This document shows positions 34,801-46,600 of a stretch of 64,000 nucleotides of DNA, in pieces. The position numbers and the translations under genes are program-made. Location of the stretch: positions 9,372 to 73,371 of the forward strand of contig JAAPAO010000029.1 in the NCBI GenBank assembly GCA_013115145.1. Reading direction: 5' to 3'. Each line of letters begins with the position of its first letter. Within the stretch, counting starts at the first letter, position 1. Under the pieces are notes generated by a model. It did no database searches, had not been told where the DNA came from, and saw only the letters and a list, made by a program, of their open reading frames with translations. Origin of the DNA: Perkinsus chesapeaki. Taxonomy: Eukaryota; Perkinsozoa; Perkinsida; Perkinsidae.

Positions 34801-36752
34801 ATATAAATAATATTGGTCTAATATTACCAATATTAATATAAGTATTATATTTCTATATTTTTTGATACCAGCTGTAATTGTTGACTATACAATAACACAT
34901 ATTATACAGGGTGTTCATATCATTAGGGTACCCTGTATGATTGGTTACGGTATCTTAGCTTGAATCATGCAAGCTTCATGCAGGGTCGCAGGGCATCTCA
35001 TGTTATTATCATATTATTATATTGCAAGCTAAGATTATGTCATATCTCCGAGCTGTACAATGGCGATAATAATACTATTATTGTTGTATATTATTAGACC
35101 GCTTGATCTCTATCACGTCATTCGAGAGTCCTCGATTGCCCCCGACGATGGCACTGAGACTGCTGCTGAAGAAGAAAGTCGAGTTAGTGACGACCAGGGG
35201 TACAGCAGTCATGTGCATGCGTGCATAGTTCACGTTGTGTTCAGATGTGGCGTAATTGATTTTACGATGACTTGTTGGGGATTCATCGCCGATGTTGAGA
35301 TGATCGCCAGGAGAGCTCTCGGACGTAAGGCCGAGCGGATTCGGGGCACCTCCTTGTTTCTTCTTAAAGTTCTAGCTTACGTTCACTTGGCAATGGATTT
35401 ATTTTTACAGTGCAAATTCGGATTTTCGCAAATATGTCGTTTTGTTTAGCGCAAAGCTACGCCTAGGCTGGGACAAATATCTTTATTGGTTGATAATCAC
35501 TTGTCCACTCGAGTTCGATCCCCGCACCTGTCGTTTTTATTAGGTTTGCCGCGGCAAGTAGCCCGGCTAATAGCAGCAGTTATCAGCATTTTGAGAATGG
35601 ATGCTAAGGCGGGCCATCTTGTCCTATACTGCAAGGAGCCAGTTCCCAAGGAGCTTTCAGGTCGGCGGCATCGCTCCCCTCTATAAATGCGCCAGTTTTA
35701 CAGAGTGCTTGGATGTCTCATTGTAATTGCTATAATAACGTACCAGTGTTTCATTTCTTGGACCATTTTACCACTTTTATTGTGCGGTTTTTTATCGTGG
35801 GGCATTCGACAACGTCGCGTGTCTACCTAGTGTAGGTGCTTTGAATTTATGATCTATTTCTTGGATAGGCTTACAGAGATTCAACATATCGGAAGGGATG
35901 TTTTGGGAAGACCATTTTGAAATATCAAATGGGTCGGAAAGTTACGAAGGATATTGCCTAAGAAATCTCGAAGCTTTTATGTCTAAATAATATGTTTATA
36001 TCATTACATTTATATATTATTATTATATCATTACATTTATATATTATTTTCAGCTTTAATTTATATTTTATTTCCAACTCATCGATCAGGAGATCGATTG
36101 GCATTTCAGCCTGAAATTTTCAGGTCTCGGTCTGCCAGAACCAAAGACCTCAGTTGTTACTATACGAGGTCCTGTTATGAACGTTACGGTGACGAACGTC
36201 AGCCACGCAGCAGGTAGGTGTGGATGCGTATCTTAATAGTGCGCAATTTGTCCCCCCAATTGTGCAGGCGATTTTATTGTCGATCCTAATGCCCGCTGCG
36301 ATGACGGTGTTCTTTCTGTGTGCGTAATTAGAAGCTGCAGTCGTTGGCAAGTAAGGCGCGGGTTCGATCCCTGGCAGGGTATTATTAATTTTTTTTGGCA
36401 CGGTCGATTGGTTTGATATGATCTTACCACGAACGAACACAGCTACCACGAGGTGTCCTTCTTGTACTAATTAGGTGGCGCGTGACTATTGGTTCGCTAT
36501 TGTGAATGTGTTTTTGTTGTCAGGCTGTTAAGACGTTGATGGCGATGCGAAATGGAACTCATCTTGCGCTACCGTGGATTGAAATGTATACTTGCTCTAA
36601 GGTAAACATTATAATATAAAATGCCCTCACCAGGGATCGAACCTGGGACCACCCATCTGCATTGCAAGTATTAAACGATAGTTGTATTATTGTATCAGAT
36701 GGGAGCTTCGCTGATCATCTATGACGCTCCGATCAACCGAATCTGTAACTAG
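31890..36752 (+). CDS. Sphingoid long-chain-base kinase (DAGKc family), multi-exon, membrane-anchored
   Basis: Sphingosine kinases phosphorylate sphingoid bases with ATP. Exons joined in phase: 31890-32015 (N-terminal membrane span WACFGISFIVVVAVTILLLY), 32405-32491, 32532-32609 (LLVICNPVSGSGLGRRVYD, the NP.SG..G nucleotide motif), 33721-33815 (YEVIFTEHPGHAYDL), 34078-34137 (YSAIAVVGGDCLLHELLQG; family GGDG..HEV.NG), 34187-34267 and 34622-34708 (LAIIPAGANDGLANSLGM; family IPAGSGNG.A), 35098-35324 (RPLDLYHVIRES and TCWGFIADVEMIARRALG; family PLDL and WGF.ADVD), 35544-35660 (AAVISILRMDAKAGHLVLYC), about 36124-36210 (PKTSVVTIRGPV), about 36525-36602 (AVKTLMAMRNGTHLALPWIE) and a last exon ending INRICN. 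An exon between 35660 and 36124 is unresolved. Two catalytic-loop changes stand out: GGDC for GGDG, and GAND for GSGN. The 5' intron carries a 27-base tandem repeat. Confidence 0.82.
32040..32276 (+). repeat. 27-base tandem repeat, about nine copies, in an intron
   Basis: The unit agtaattgttataaag plus 11 further bases recurs every 27 bases from 32040 to 32276, with single-base variants (gcatat/gtatat, taatag/tgatag). Because 27 is divisible by three and the unit lacks stops in several frames, long frames run through it on both strands. Phase analysis places it in the first intron (32016-32404) of the lipid kinase gene. There are no spacers between the units, so it is not a CRISPR array. Confidence 0.9.
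33305..33332. repeat. Perfect hairpin, 13-base arms, in an intron
   Basis: ccagtgaccactg and its exact complement are separated by ac. It lies in the 1.1 kb intron between the lipid kinase exons at 32532-32609 and 33721-33815. Confidence 0.95.
33942..34069 (+). repeat. About 25-base tandem repeat, five copies, in an intron
   Basis: Copies of ttattattatatctccc followed by ttttaccc recur with small variations. The array ends just before the acceptor of the exon at 34078, so it forms a pyrimidine-rich tract upstream of the splice site. Confidence 0.85.
36618..36668 (-). repeat. tRNA-like (T-arm/B-box) sequence, possible SINE relic
   Basis: Read on the minus strand, a perfect 5-base T stem closes the loop ttcgatc (ccagg-ttcgatc-cctgg), followed by gagggca, which could be a 3' acceptor strand. 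Upstream bases (cttgcaatgcagatgggtgg) sit where an anticodon arm would be, but the stem does not pair, so this is not a functional tRNA. It lies in the last intron of the lipid kinase gene. A second T-arm-like sequence in the other orientation is at about 36355-36380. Confidence 0.45.
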
Positions 36753-37246
36753 CCTGGGTCGTCATTTTTTGATTCAAAAAGGAGATTTCCTCAAAGTTTA
36801 ATTCCAGTTTGGCGTCAGAAATCAGGGTGGTATTCGTGGTGCGGTTGTTCAGGTATATATCCGTAATGACACCGGCGAGGTCAGCATCGCAGGAGAAGGA
36901 GAATCCGAGCTTGGTAAAGTTGAGCTCATAAATATCTTGTGCATGCGAGCATGTTTCAGACCCCCGGCAACCTCCGGAGAATCCTACTGACGGTCCGGAC
37001 GGAATTCTGTTATCGTGTCTCGAAGGAGCAGCTAAGTTAATGTGTTGATTATCTTTATATTTCATAATACACCATTATTCCTGTAGCGCTGACGCCCTGT
37101 ATGGTTTCATTCACATTCGATAGTCTTGGTGTCGATTTGAGGGGTGTTCGTGGACACGCATGTGGATACGGACACTCTTGCCAAGTGGGAGAAGGTTTGA
37201 TAGGAAATGCGTTACTACTAGGAACAGCAAATGCGTTCCGCAACAC
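36733..37246 (-). CDS. Possible unknown protein, two exons, convergent with the lipid kinase
   Basis: Minus-strand segments at about 37246-37080 (PTWQECPYPHACPRTPLKS) and about 36990-36733 (GGCRGSETCSHAQDIYELNF, then AGVITDIYLNNRTTNTTLI) are Cys-rich and contain N-glycosylation-type sites, as in an extracellular domain. No ATG is found for the upstream part, which must end within about 50 bases of metacaspase 1's start codon at 37297. The 3' end overlaps the lipid kinase stop region by about 20 bases. Plus-strand frames here are weaker. Low certainty. Confidence 0.3.
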
Positions 37247-37296
37247 TGAATATCTAATTCTTCTCTATCCTCGTAGTTTTATTAATTTCTATCGAG

Positions 37297-40200
37297 ATGT
37301 CTGTTCCTTATGGTCGTCCCTTTACCGATGACGACATCAAAGCTGTCAGCGAGCTCTGTCCAGCAAGTGAGTTTTCAATTATCTGCTTTATTAACTTATT
37401 CACGATAGATGTAGCCTAATTCTTGTTATTTTCCACTCCATCTACATTTCGTAAATCCGATTCGGATTCGCGGTTACAAAATTATGACTCCGATTCAGAT
37501 TATCCGATAAGTCATAATTTTGTAACCGTTCAATCTTGGACGGTTTCGATGAATGTCATCATTGAGCTCGTTACATCGAAAAAGATCGGCATGCAATTCA
37601 ATTTTTTACGCAGTTTATTATTCAAATTTTTGATATAATTTATTTTTTTTCGTTTTCCATGATCTCCGCTATGCCGAATCGGACTTTCAGATAAACCTGT
37701 TCGACATTGATTTCTTTATTTTCGATGGCATTATTCGCAGTACCACGGGAAAAACTAACAGTCGGATAGCAGCAGCACCCAGAATTACCACTAGGCCTTT
37801 TCAGAACTACGACAATTCGTTTCTTGGCTTCCCTTGTGATGTCCTAGCTGGGGTTCGAACTCGGGTGTTCTACCAGGTTCCAGCTCTGACGTCGAGCTCG
37901 CCTTATGGCGTTCCAACGGTAATCGTAACATGGCAGCTAATATGCTATTGAACCAGCAAGGCTCTGCAAGCAACAGTGGATCCGGGTAGGGAAAAATGTG
38001 GTCCCCGGGGATTGAACTTGGGCGCTCAGGTGTTGCTTTGGAGGGCAGTCGTCGGCAGAGAGGGTGCCACAACCAGCAATGGTCTCGGTAGGTTCCGTTG
38101 TCAGTTCCTCTACTAATCCAATCCTGCCCCGACAGGCCGCCGTATTTCCGAAATATCTGTTAATCCCTTGAATGTTCCTCACTGGACCATCGCAGAATGT
38201 TAATTACTGCAGAGAGAGGTGTGAAATTCGGCGGAAATTTTATCGAAATTTTGTCGGCTCAATTTTTTTCCTATCGCACTGGGCTTCAGTTGATTGTATT
38301 CTGTTTTTTAGGCACAGCCAGTTCCTCACCAACAAGTTGATCGCAGCGCTGAGATAAGATGTTGCTCCTGTCAGCAAGTGATGGACGTGAAGGTTCGGGG
38401 CTATCGTAAGTCGAGCTCGAAAGAATCTTTTGGATTCGTAGTTCTTGGTTTCAGTTGATCAGACTGTGGAAGCGGAAGCGCAGTGTCCTAATTGTCATCA
38501 GATGAACCGTTTTGTGCTTCCTGCTGAAAAAGTGAGCACATGAAACGCTTCGCTCCGCTGTATGGTGGTCTGGTTCAGCCAGCCAAAGTCACCCCGATTC
38601 CTGCCGAAGCTACTCCATACAAGCCCTACACGCAGTCGATGCCTGAGCAAGCTTCAGCACCTCAAATGGTGCAGCAGGTTGGTGTGGGATAGAATGGCAT
38701 TCTGGTCGGGAACAGCGAACAACGGAAATGCTCCCCCGATATGGCAACCGCTAGCGGTAACCGAATTCCGAAAACGCGGTATACCGCGAAGTAGGAATTC
38801 GATTTACCATTTCGCGGTTTCAACGAAAACCATGCCGCGGTTACCTGGTGCATCTCCAGTGATTCACAGGGCGTTCCTTTGGAAGGCCCCACCTCCTGTA
38901 GCATTTTATCGCGAACAAGTTAGGGCCTAACTGTTAGGCATCGAGACTCGTCACGGGTATGTTTTGGTGGGGCTGAAGTTATAAAAATTCTTACAAAAAA
39001 CTAACTATACTACCCGATAGAGAAAATTACGGGGATTCAGAATATATATGTCACACCGTTTCAAACGTTTTTTTACAAGAAACTTCAATAAAATTACGAT
39101 CGTACTAATCGAGCGCTGAGAAGTAGACTTGTCCAACTTTTCTATCTTCAGAACCCTCCGATGGTCCAACAGCAGCAGCAGCAGTTACCTAATGGGGGCG
39201 TTACTCCTAGCATGGAGGCTCAAGCTCAGATGGGCCTACCGCAGAGCATGAAGATGCAACCGGTTCAGGTTGGAACAGTTGTGCCTACATTAACTGGTAA
39301 GGGATCCCATTATGGCAGAGCTTCGGTCACAACAGAGTAACGTTGTACTGAATTGCTATATGCGTTGCTGTTTACTTGCCTGTATTAGTTCGCGGTGAGT
39401 GCAACACACATTTTTAGTTAGATCAATACTGATTACACTGTAGAGGTTTAGACGAAGAAGTTCATTGTATTTGTGCGTCTGCATGCTGCAAATTGATTTT
39501 CATCCCATTCCCAGGAATATGTATCCGTTTAGACCAGAATCGTGGCAAGTCCACAGCATTGGGATTAGTAGGTCAGCTAATGCAAATGATTTTCTTCGAT
39601 ATCTTGAATAAGATTGTTGGTATATTCTGTATGTTGATTTATTAGGTGTACAAAGAGCATTATTAGTTGGTATTAACTATTATGGGAGTAGTTGTGAATT
39701 ATCTGGTTGTATACCGGATGTACATAATATGAAAAGATTATTAGTTGAAACTTATCATTGGAATCCAAATGATATTAAATTATTAACTGATGATGGAGAA
39801 AATGAAATGCCAACACGTAAGCTTATACTGGATTATTCAACTACTCTTCTATTACAACTTCTCAGGTGCAAATATAATCCGTTATATGCATTGGCTGGTT
39901 AAGGATGCCAAGCCTGGTGATATATTCTTCTTCCATTATTCTGGGCATGGAGCTCAACAGGTAGTTATACTCAATGCCACTTTAGCATTATTAATAATGT
40001 ATTCAGGAGGATCCTTTACATTTGGAAGAAGATGGTATGAATGAGACTATCATACCAGTTGATGTAAGCCCGAATAATTTACAACGGAGTTCTTGGCGAT
40101 AGCTGGCTTAATACCATACATCACGGCCACTCACAAAACACTAACACTTCTTCGTATTCTTTTGCATCCTGCCTAGGAGGCTGGTAGATGAAACTTTAAA

Positions 40201-43036
40201 AGCGTTCGATTTGTGGATCCTACTCAGCAGGACCTGATGCGCAACAGCATCATGGTCATCAAGTACCGCTCGTTGTTAGCCACTAGCGAGGCAGTAATAC
40301 ATGATGCCTGCTGTCCTCGGTCTAGAGATCCGATAAAACATAAGGATGGTTGTTGCTCGGCGGGGCGGCACCACCGGTGGTATGTGGCTCTTACCCAAAG
40401 ACGGTCGACAGACACTCTGTGTCACACTCAGCGTGTATGCTTTTATGCAGCCTCATAAAGCACATGCATTGGTTCGAGAAGTTTTGAAGCAGCTTCAACA
40501 TTGAAGATTTCAATAGGAGCTTCAATGAAGCTTCTATAGAGCGACTTCATACTCGACGAGATTCTCGTCATGATAACGACAAGCGTACTAGGCTTGATAA
40601 TCAATAGGCTTAGCCTGGTATGGCCTATGACCGTATTTCCCACTGTGAAATTCACACCAGAGAGTTTTTTATAACTCTTTTGCATATCATCGTCGCAGAC
40701 GCTCTTCTTGCGGTCATCAAACCTGTGCATGAAATCTTAATCGAAGTTTTTGGAGCGGCATTGCTCCACTGAAACGGCCACCATCAGGTTAATGAATGTA
40801 GCCTAGACAACAACATCAGCGAGACATTCAATGCCGCATTAACACTGGGGCAGAATGGAGGGCGCCGTATGATTTCTGGGACTGAGGTCTACAACTTCTT
40901 GATCACTCATTGTTGCACAATTGACGCACCCTTCTGACGAAACTTGAGACATGGCTTGGAAGGAAACCTCGACTTGGTTTCTTCGTAACGTAGGCTCCGT
41001 TACGAAGCTATTTGAGTTTCTCGTTATGTGCTACTATTATACCGATCTTTTCATAGCTCTTCTGAAGTTCACCAATGATGAGGATGATACTTTACCGCAA
41101 AGTCTGGATACAGAGTCAATACTTTACCGCGATTGTCCAGGGCCAACAATCTTTCAGGTTGAAAGCCTAACATGTGACCTAACGTGCTGTTTTTTGAAAA
41201 CCACTAGAACTAAAGCACGGTCGTCTGACGGAACATGAAACCTGAAAAAAAAGAATAATTGGCTTGAAATAGGGAATCCGCAAACGCAGGCTTCGTTGCG
41301 GAGTTTTGACAAATATCGTTTGTCCGGTTGCGTTAATCTAAAACTGTATATGTTTCTCGGCGAGAGCTCTCGAGAAGGCATTCAGTTGCCCTGAAGGAGA
41401 TGCTAAGTTGGGGCGAAAATGTCGAGAATGACCGATGTGGATGACTGCTTTTCGTACAGGTTCAAAAGTCGGGTCAAATCACTGATGACGTTATACATCA
41501 GACTTTAGTGGACCCATTGCCAAGTGGGGCGAGATTGACTAGTGTTATGGATTGCTGTCACTCGGGAACAGGTGACACCGGGAGAATGGAAGTCCCGATG
41601 TGAGATATATAGAAGTTTATAACGAGTGACTGCGTGTGATTGGTTGCTGCCAGTTCATTCCTTGTTGTGATATCGTATACGGTATAACGCAAGTACTGAT
41701 CACATAATATTACCTGCATCCACCCGTGTTGTACTATTCATCCGCCTTTTGTAACTGAGCGCTGAATTTCCTCTCTAAATCGCCAGGTTATTAATGGTGC
41801 AAGTCTTACAATGTAAGACCTGTTAGAATTTCCTCGAAGTACCTCCTCCTCCCCAACACATGTAGGTCAGCATAGGCATACATTCAAATAGTGGAATTCA
41901 CTAAGATCCCCAAACCTCTTCCCGAACACCCAGTTTCGGACTTGTCTGTGGTATATCAGGTATGGACTTGCCATGGGCGTGGCTGACCGGCAGAGGTTGG
42001 AAGGAAGACGTGAATCCATGGCTCTCTAAAGGAGATGTAAAGTATCCTTGTCTTGGAGCTTTGCAATGCTGCTGTGAACTAGGTTCAGTTGTTCAGTGGA
42101 TGTGATGACAGTCAGACTTCAGCTGATGCCTCAACTGGGAATCAAAGAGGTGGAGCTATGACCACTGCATTTTGTAAGTTATTTATGAAGAACGGTAGCA
42201 TTTGTGTTCGCTGGTGTATGGCATGAACTCTATGCTAAGACTTCTCAACGTTCGTTTCCACTGGAAACTTTCCGGCAAGTATAAATCCTATAAATACTTC
42301 CTCTCGCATTTAGTAAATGCCATTTACTATAAGTGGTTTACTGGTAGTCGAGGCTTGTGTTGTATGGTATATAACATATGTCTCTACTACCAGTAAATTG
42401 CTAGTAAGATTGAGAGATTGCCCTAGGTCGTAACCCTACGATGATAATGACTAAGTCGTAGAATAGCCTTCTATCATAATTTCTGTAATGAAGTTCCCGC
42501 GAATATTCTTCACGTATGTTTCTTCAGGTAACGCAATCAGAAGAAATCCTCAGGTCACCTACACCGCCCTTATAGAGAATCTAGATATCGAAATGAAGAG
42601 GGAGCATATGTCTCAGCGTCCCCAATTGTCATCATCTCAAGTCTTCCCCATAGATAGGTCGGAAGGTGGAGGCTCAGTCGCTCGTGATCTGTTCCTCCTC
42701 AGACCGTTCAATCTCACTGATATTCTTCCCAATCAGAATCAGTACGTCGGTCGCATAGTTCACAAGAAGTTCGCGCCGCACCCCAACGCCAATAAAAACC
42801 GCGCCCTTAATGCGCTCCTGGCGGGGACTGCCGGGTTCGCTGGAGGGATGCTCCTAGGCGATGCAATCGGGCAAAACCACCGAAGGCCACCGGTTGTTGT
42901 TGGGCCCGGCAGAAGACCGGTTGTCGTCGAGCCTCGAAGAAGACCTGTTGTCGTCGGCCCAAGGAGGCCTGGGCCGGTGTTTGTAGCTGGCCCTAGAGGG
43001 CCATTCGGCGGGAAGGGCAAGGGATTCAGATGGTGA
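37297..43036 (+). CDS. Type I metacaspase, tandem copy 1
   Basis: Metacaspases are Arg/Lys-specific, calcium-dependent cysteine proteases of family C14. Exon 1 (37297 to about 37366) reads MSVPYGRPFTDDDIKAVSEL. Zinc-ribbon exons 38312-38405 (CCSCQQVMDVKVRG) and 38455-38531 (AEAQCPNCHQMNRFVLPAEK) supply two CxxC pairs. Linker exons 38579-38677 and 39152-39296 are Pro/Gln-rich. The caspase domain is spread over 39646-39816 ([20 protein letters not shown]), 39866-39960 ([12 protein letters not shown], catalytic His), 40007-40063, 41460-41571 ([13 protein letters not shown], catalytic Cys), 41960-42036 and 42083-42173 ([17 protein letters not shown]). The tail exons 42528-42657 and 42703-43036 hold [19 protein letters not shown] and AGFAGGMLLGDAIG, then a Pro-Arg-Val repeat. 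Unlike copies 2 and 3, I found no UBA-like exon after exon 1; the place (37.4-38.3 kb) holds hairpins and tRNA-like sequence. A 1.4 kb intron precedes the Cys exon. Confidence 0.88.
37471..37528. repeat. Inverted repeat, 19-base arms, in metacaspase 1 intron
   Basis: Arms 37471-37489 (cggttacaaaattatgact) and 37510-37528 are exact complements around a 20-base loop. The loop and left flank repeat the word ccgattc. It lies in the first intron of metacaspase 1, where copies 2 and 3 carry their UBA-like exon. Confidence 0.95.
37840..38060 (-). repeat. Two adjacent tRNA T-arm-like motifs, possible SINE relics
   Basis: On the minus strand, cccgagttcgaaccccagct (about 37848-37867) and gcccaagttcaatccccggg (about 38000-38019) resemble tRNA T-arms with B-box spacing, about 150 bases apart and in the same orientation. 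No complete cloverleaf can be folded by eye. They sit within the long 5' intron region of metacaspase 1. Confidence 0.35.
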
Positions 43037-43614
43037 TTTATTATATTTTGTTCGGTATTTGGCTTCCTAAAGTGGAAGCTAGTTACTACATCCATTTTGG
43101 ATATTGAGGTCCTTCTGTAACTGCACCACCTGCTCAGCAGCATGTTATGCTGCGGTACCGTAATTCTTAAAACGATTTATCGATTTCGATTTCCATTCAA
43201 ACTGGTGTGAAGTTGAGTGTTCTGAGTAGCGACTCTTTTACACGCTCTTTTACTTTAACTTTACAGATTTTGAGCTTCTACTTTCGATGGCAGCACTTTT
43301 CTGAGCGTTTTACCCAGATACAGATTTGTTCGCTTATCAAGTCCACTTCGCATACTGATGCATTTTAGTCTTATGTGGTCTTAGGCGACGCAAGTGAATA
43401 AATGAGTTGGCTTTGTTGTTTCGATGCTGAAGTTACATTGAGAGTTGATCACTATCACTGGCCCAGTGCTATAGACGATCTCGTCTTAGAGGGCCTGTAG
43501 GGTCTTTTCATCGTAAACTTGTGACTGTCAATTTAGGTATGGGTGCCTTACAAGTATATTATAGTTATTTACTACTTATAATTTCTTACACTATTTAGTA
43601 GTATATTATTTATT
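43037..43614. other. Spacer between metacaspases 1 and 2
   Basis: About 580 bases with no frame of note. It is nearly the same length as the spacer between copies 2 and 3 (582 bases), consistent with tandem duplication, but I see no obvious sequence identity between the two spacers. Confidence 0.6.
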
Positions 43615-46600
43615 ATGTCCATCACACCGCCCATTCCACAGAGCGATATCGATGAAGTTAGATTTCTAAGCCCGTCTAGTAAGAACATACTCGTACTTAG
43701 AATCATTGATTACACATTTCCGTGGGCGATTCACCGTTCGATGTACCTTCATTATCATCGAGTGTAGAAGTAACATAGGAAAATGTAACTGTATGCTACG
43801 GTTACATTCACCCAACTAATACACTGACCATATGTTAAAACCAATAAATTTAAAACTTCAAGTGAAAACTCTAAAAAATGAATGTATGAGGCCCGTTGAA
43901 AGTTGAACCGTCTTTAGATGACGGGTACTGTATCAGTACGGCATTTCAGTAAAGTGCGTCTTGTGGCTTTCAAAACAAGATAAACTCGTTAGCCAACTTC
44001 TCACCAGTTCATGCTGAAAGTATTTTTATCCTCTTAGATAGCAACGGTCTAAAGTCCACATTATTGCTACACCTATTCGTAATGCAGTTGGAATTTCCCT
44101 GAGTCAGGTTCTGATAATGAGATAGAGGCCGCACTTTATAAATACCACGGAAATAAGGACTTGGCCGTTAATGAATTGCTCAGCAAGGCGGAGGACCAGA
44201 AGGTATCGAAACGTTCGATGCAGCCGGAACAGATGTAAGTAATACGGATTCGGCGGTACGGATTTTGGCTTATGTGACAGGTACACCCCCTCGGTCAATG
44301 GTACATATGGAGCTCCTAACCAATCAAATGTAACGTGGGCCTCGGCTGAAAACCGGTTTTTTCTGTGGGAAGTTTGTCACTCGGCGAAAATGAAAATAAA
44401 GGAGGTTGGAGTTCCCCCTCTACGACTGGACTCTCGAGGCGCAAGAAGGGTGAATCTAAAATACTTTCGTGGCTGCGCTGATCGCTCGAAACCTTCTATC
44501 TTATCTTATTATCTTGTCTTAGTCACAATCAGTACGAGTTCAAGTCGAATGCGGGATGTGTCATGAAGTTTTGATTATTCAAGTGGAAGCGACACGTAAG
44601 TTCGGGAAAGTTGAGCTGGCGACCATCTAGCCTCACGGAGATATGCTCCTCTGATGGAAAGAATTTCCTAATGCGGAGGAGATGCTTCGCGAATTTGGCT
44701 AGGAAATAGGTAGAGGAAGCATCACACGCACTCCCAAGGGGTCTAGGATGTCATGCGTTAGGGAAGCATCCAATATGGTGCCCTTGCAGGGAAGACCCGA
44801 AGCACTCATAATGGATTCTCGCGATGAGTGTTTAATTGATAGAATGGCAAACTTGATTAGTGTAGATTGAGTTATCTGTTGGTTGGGAAGCCTCGAGGGT
44901 ATCAAACATCTCAGCAAAAGCTGTCTTGAGAATTCCTTGTGTACAAAGTCATTTCGTGCTCACCATGGCGGAAGCCTTGATCTCTGCACTGCTGCCAAAG
45001 GGATAATTTCGCCTGCCGTAGAGGGAGCAGTGTTTTCGTCGAATATCGCTGTTATTTGTTGCATTCCTCGGATCGTGCCTCTGTCTTTCAGGTGGTATGC
45101 CTCTTCGTGCCCGTGCTACATGTCCACACTGTCAGCAGCTCAATGAGTTTGATATTCCTGCGTCACAGCAGCAGCAACAGGTAACCATACCGACTCGATA
45201 TTACCGAGCGCCTCGTTGCGAGCCACAGCTAAATAATGGATCTCAGGTCTCGCCAGCTCCCGTGGCCCAGCAAGCTCAGCCTCAAGCGTTTGCTCCAAGC
45301 GTTGCGTATCCGGATAATCAGGTAAGGCGGTCTGTGTTTCATTTGCAAAGGTCCGAAGCTTCTGAAATATATATGTCGAACTTCAAAGTTCGAAGTTGTA
45401 TAAGTCTTCATTTCGGCAAAATGATGTGTTAATTAGATTTCCGCCTTGTGTACATACAAGATACAGTTTATCTGATTAAGAAGTTGACTAATTTAGTTAG
45501 CAAACGACAGACACAGTCTTATTGCGGATGATAGGTCTCCAGTCTATAGAAGCGGTAGGAGTGCTCTGTGTGTTTTGTCAGGTAAACTCTGGTGCGCAAG
45601 ATCAACCAAGTATGCAGACACAGGCGCAGTATGGTATGCCAGCCACTATACAAGTCCAACAAGCTACTGTAGCGGTCCCTCCTCCCACACTTAGCGGTGA
45701 GTGCAGTCTGTGTCGGAGGTGTATTCAATGTGATGGTTTGTTGTCATACATGAAGTGGACTACATTCCCGGGCTTATACAGTAGAAGTCCGTATTAGACA
45801 TAGCAGTTTGGAATTAGCACAGTAGTTTTTCACACTCATTTAGCTCTAGTAAGAATCTGTCTCGCTGAGTGGTAGTTGGCGAAGACCCATTTGTGGTGGG
45901 TTACGTTCTGTAGATTCACGGGGCTTTAGATTTGGTACGGGTTCCTATTCGCCTCAGTCTGCAATAATGCGCGAGTGCACGAATGCGCGCTATGCTTCGG
46001 TAGTGAACGGTGTTGTGATTTATTAGGTGTACAAAGAGCATTATTAGTTGGTATTAACTATTATGGGAGTAGTTGTGAATTATCTGGTTGTATACCGGAT
46101 GTGCATAATATGAAAAGATTATTAGTTGAAACTTATCATTGGAATCCAAATGATATTAAATTATTAACTGATGATGGAGAAAATGAAATGGCAACACGTA
46201 AGCTTATACTGGATTATTCAACTACTCTTCTATTACAACTTCTCAGGTGCAAATATAATCCGTTATATGCATTGGCTGGTTAAGGATGCCAAGCCTGGTG
46301 ATATATTCTTCTTCCATTATTCTGGCCATGGAGCTCAACAGGTAATTATACTCAATACCACTTTTTTCATTATTAATCATGTTTTCAGGAGGATCCTTTA
46401 CATTTAGAAGAAGATGGTATGAATGAGACTATCATACCAGTTGATGTAAGCAGGTGAATGTAGCTTGAAAAATCTATGAACAGATTCTAGACATTCTAGC
46501 AGCATAATGTCAGAAGTCTCCTGTGTAAATGCTAGGCCATGTCATGGACCATGCATCATTATAGCTTTTTGGTAACTCTCTCTGCTGCATGCCACGACTT

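Noticed and set aside
36618-36668. A functional minus-strand tRNA gene
   Set aside because: Only the T-arm is sound; the anticodon and D stems do not pair and the acceptor 5' strand is missing.
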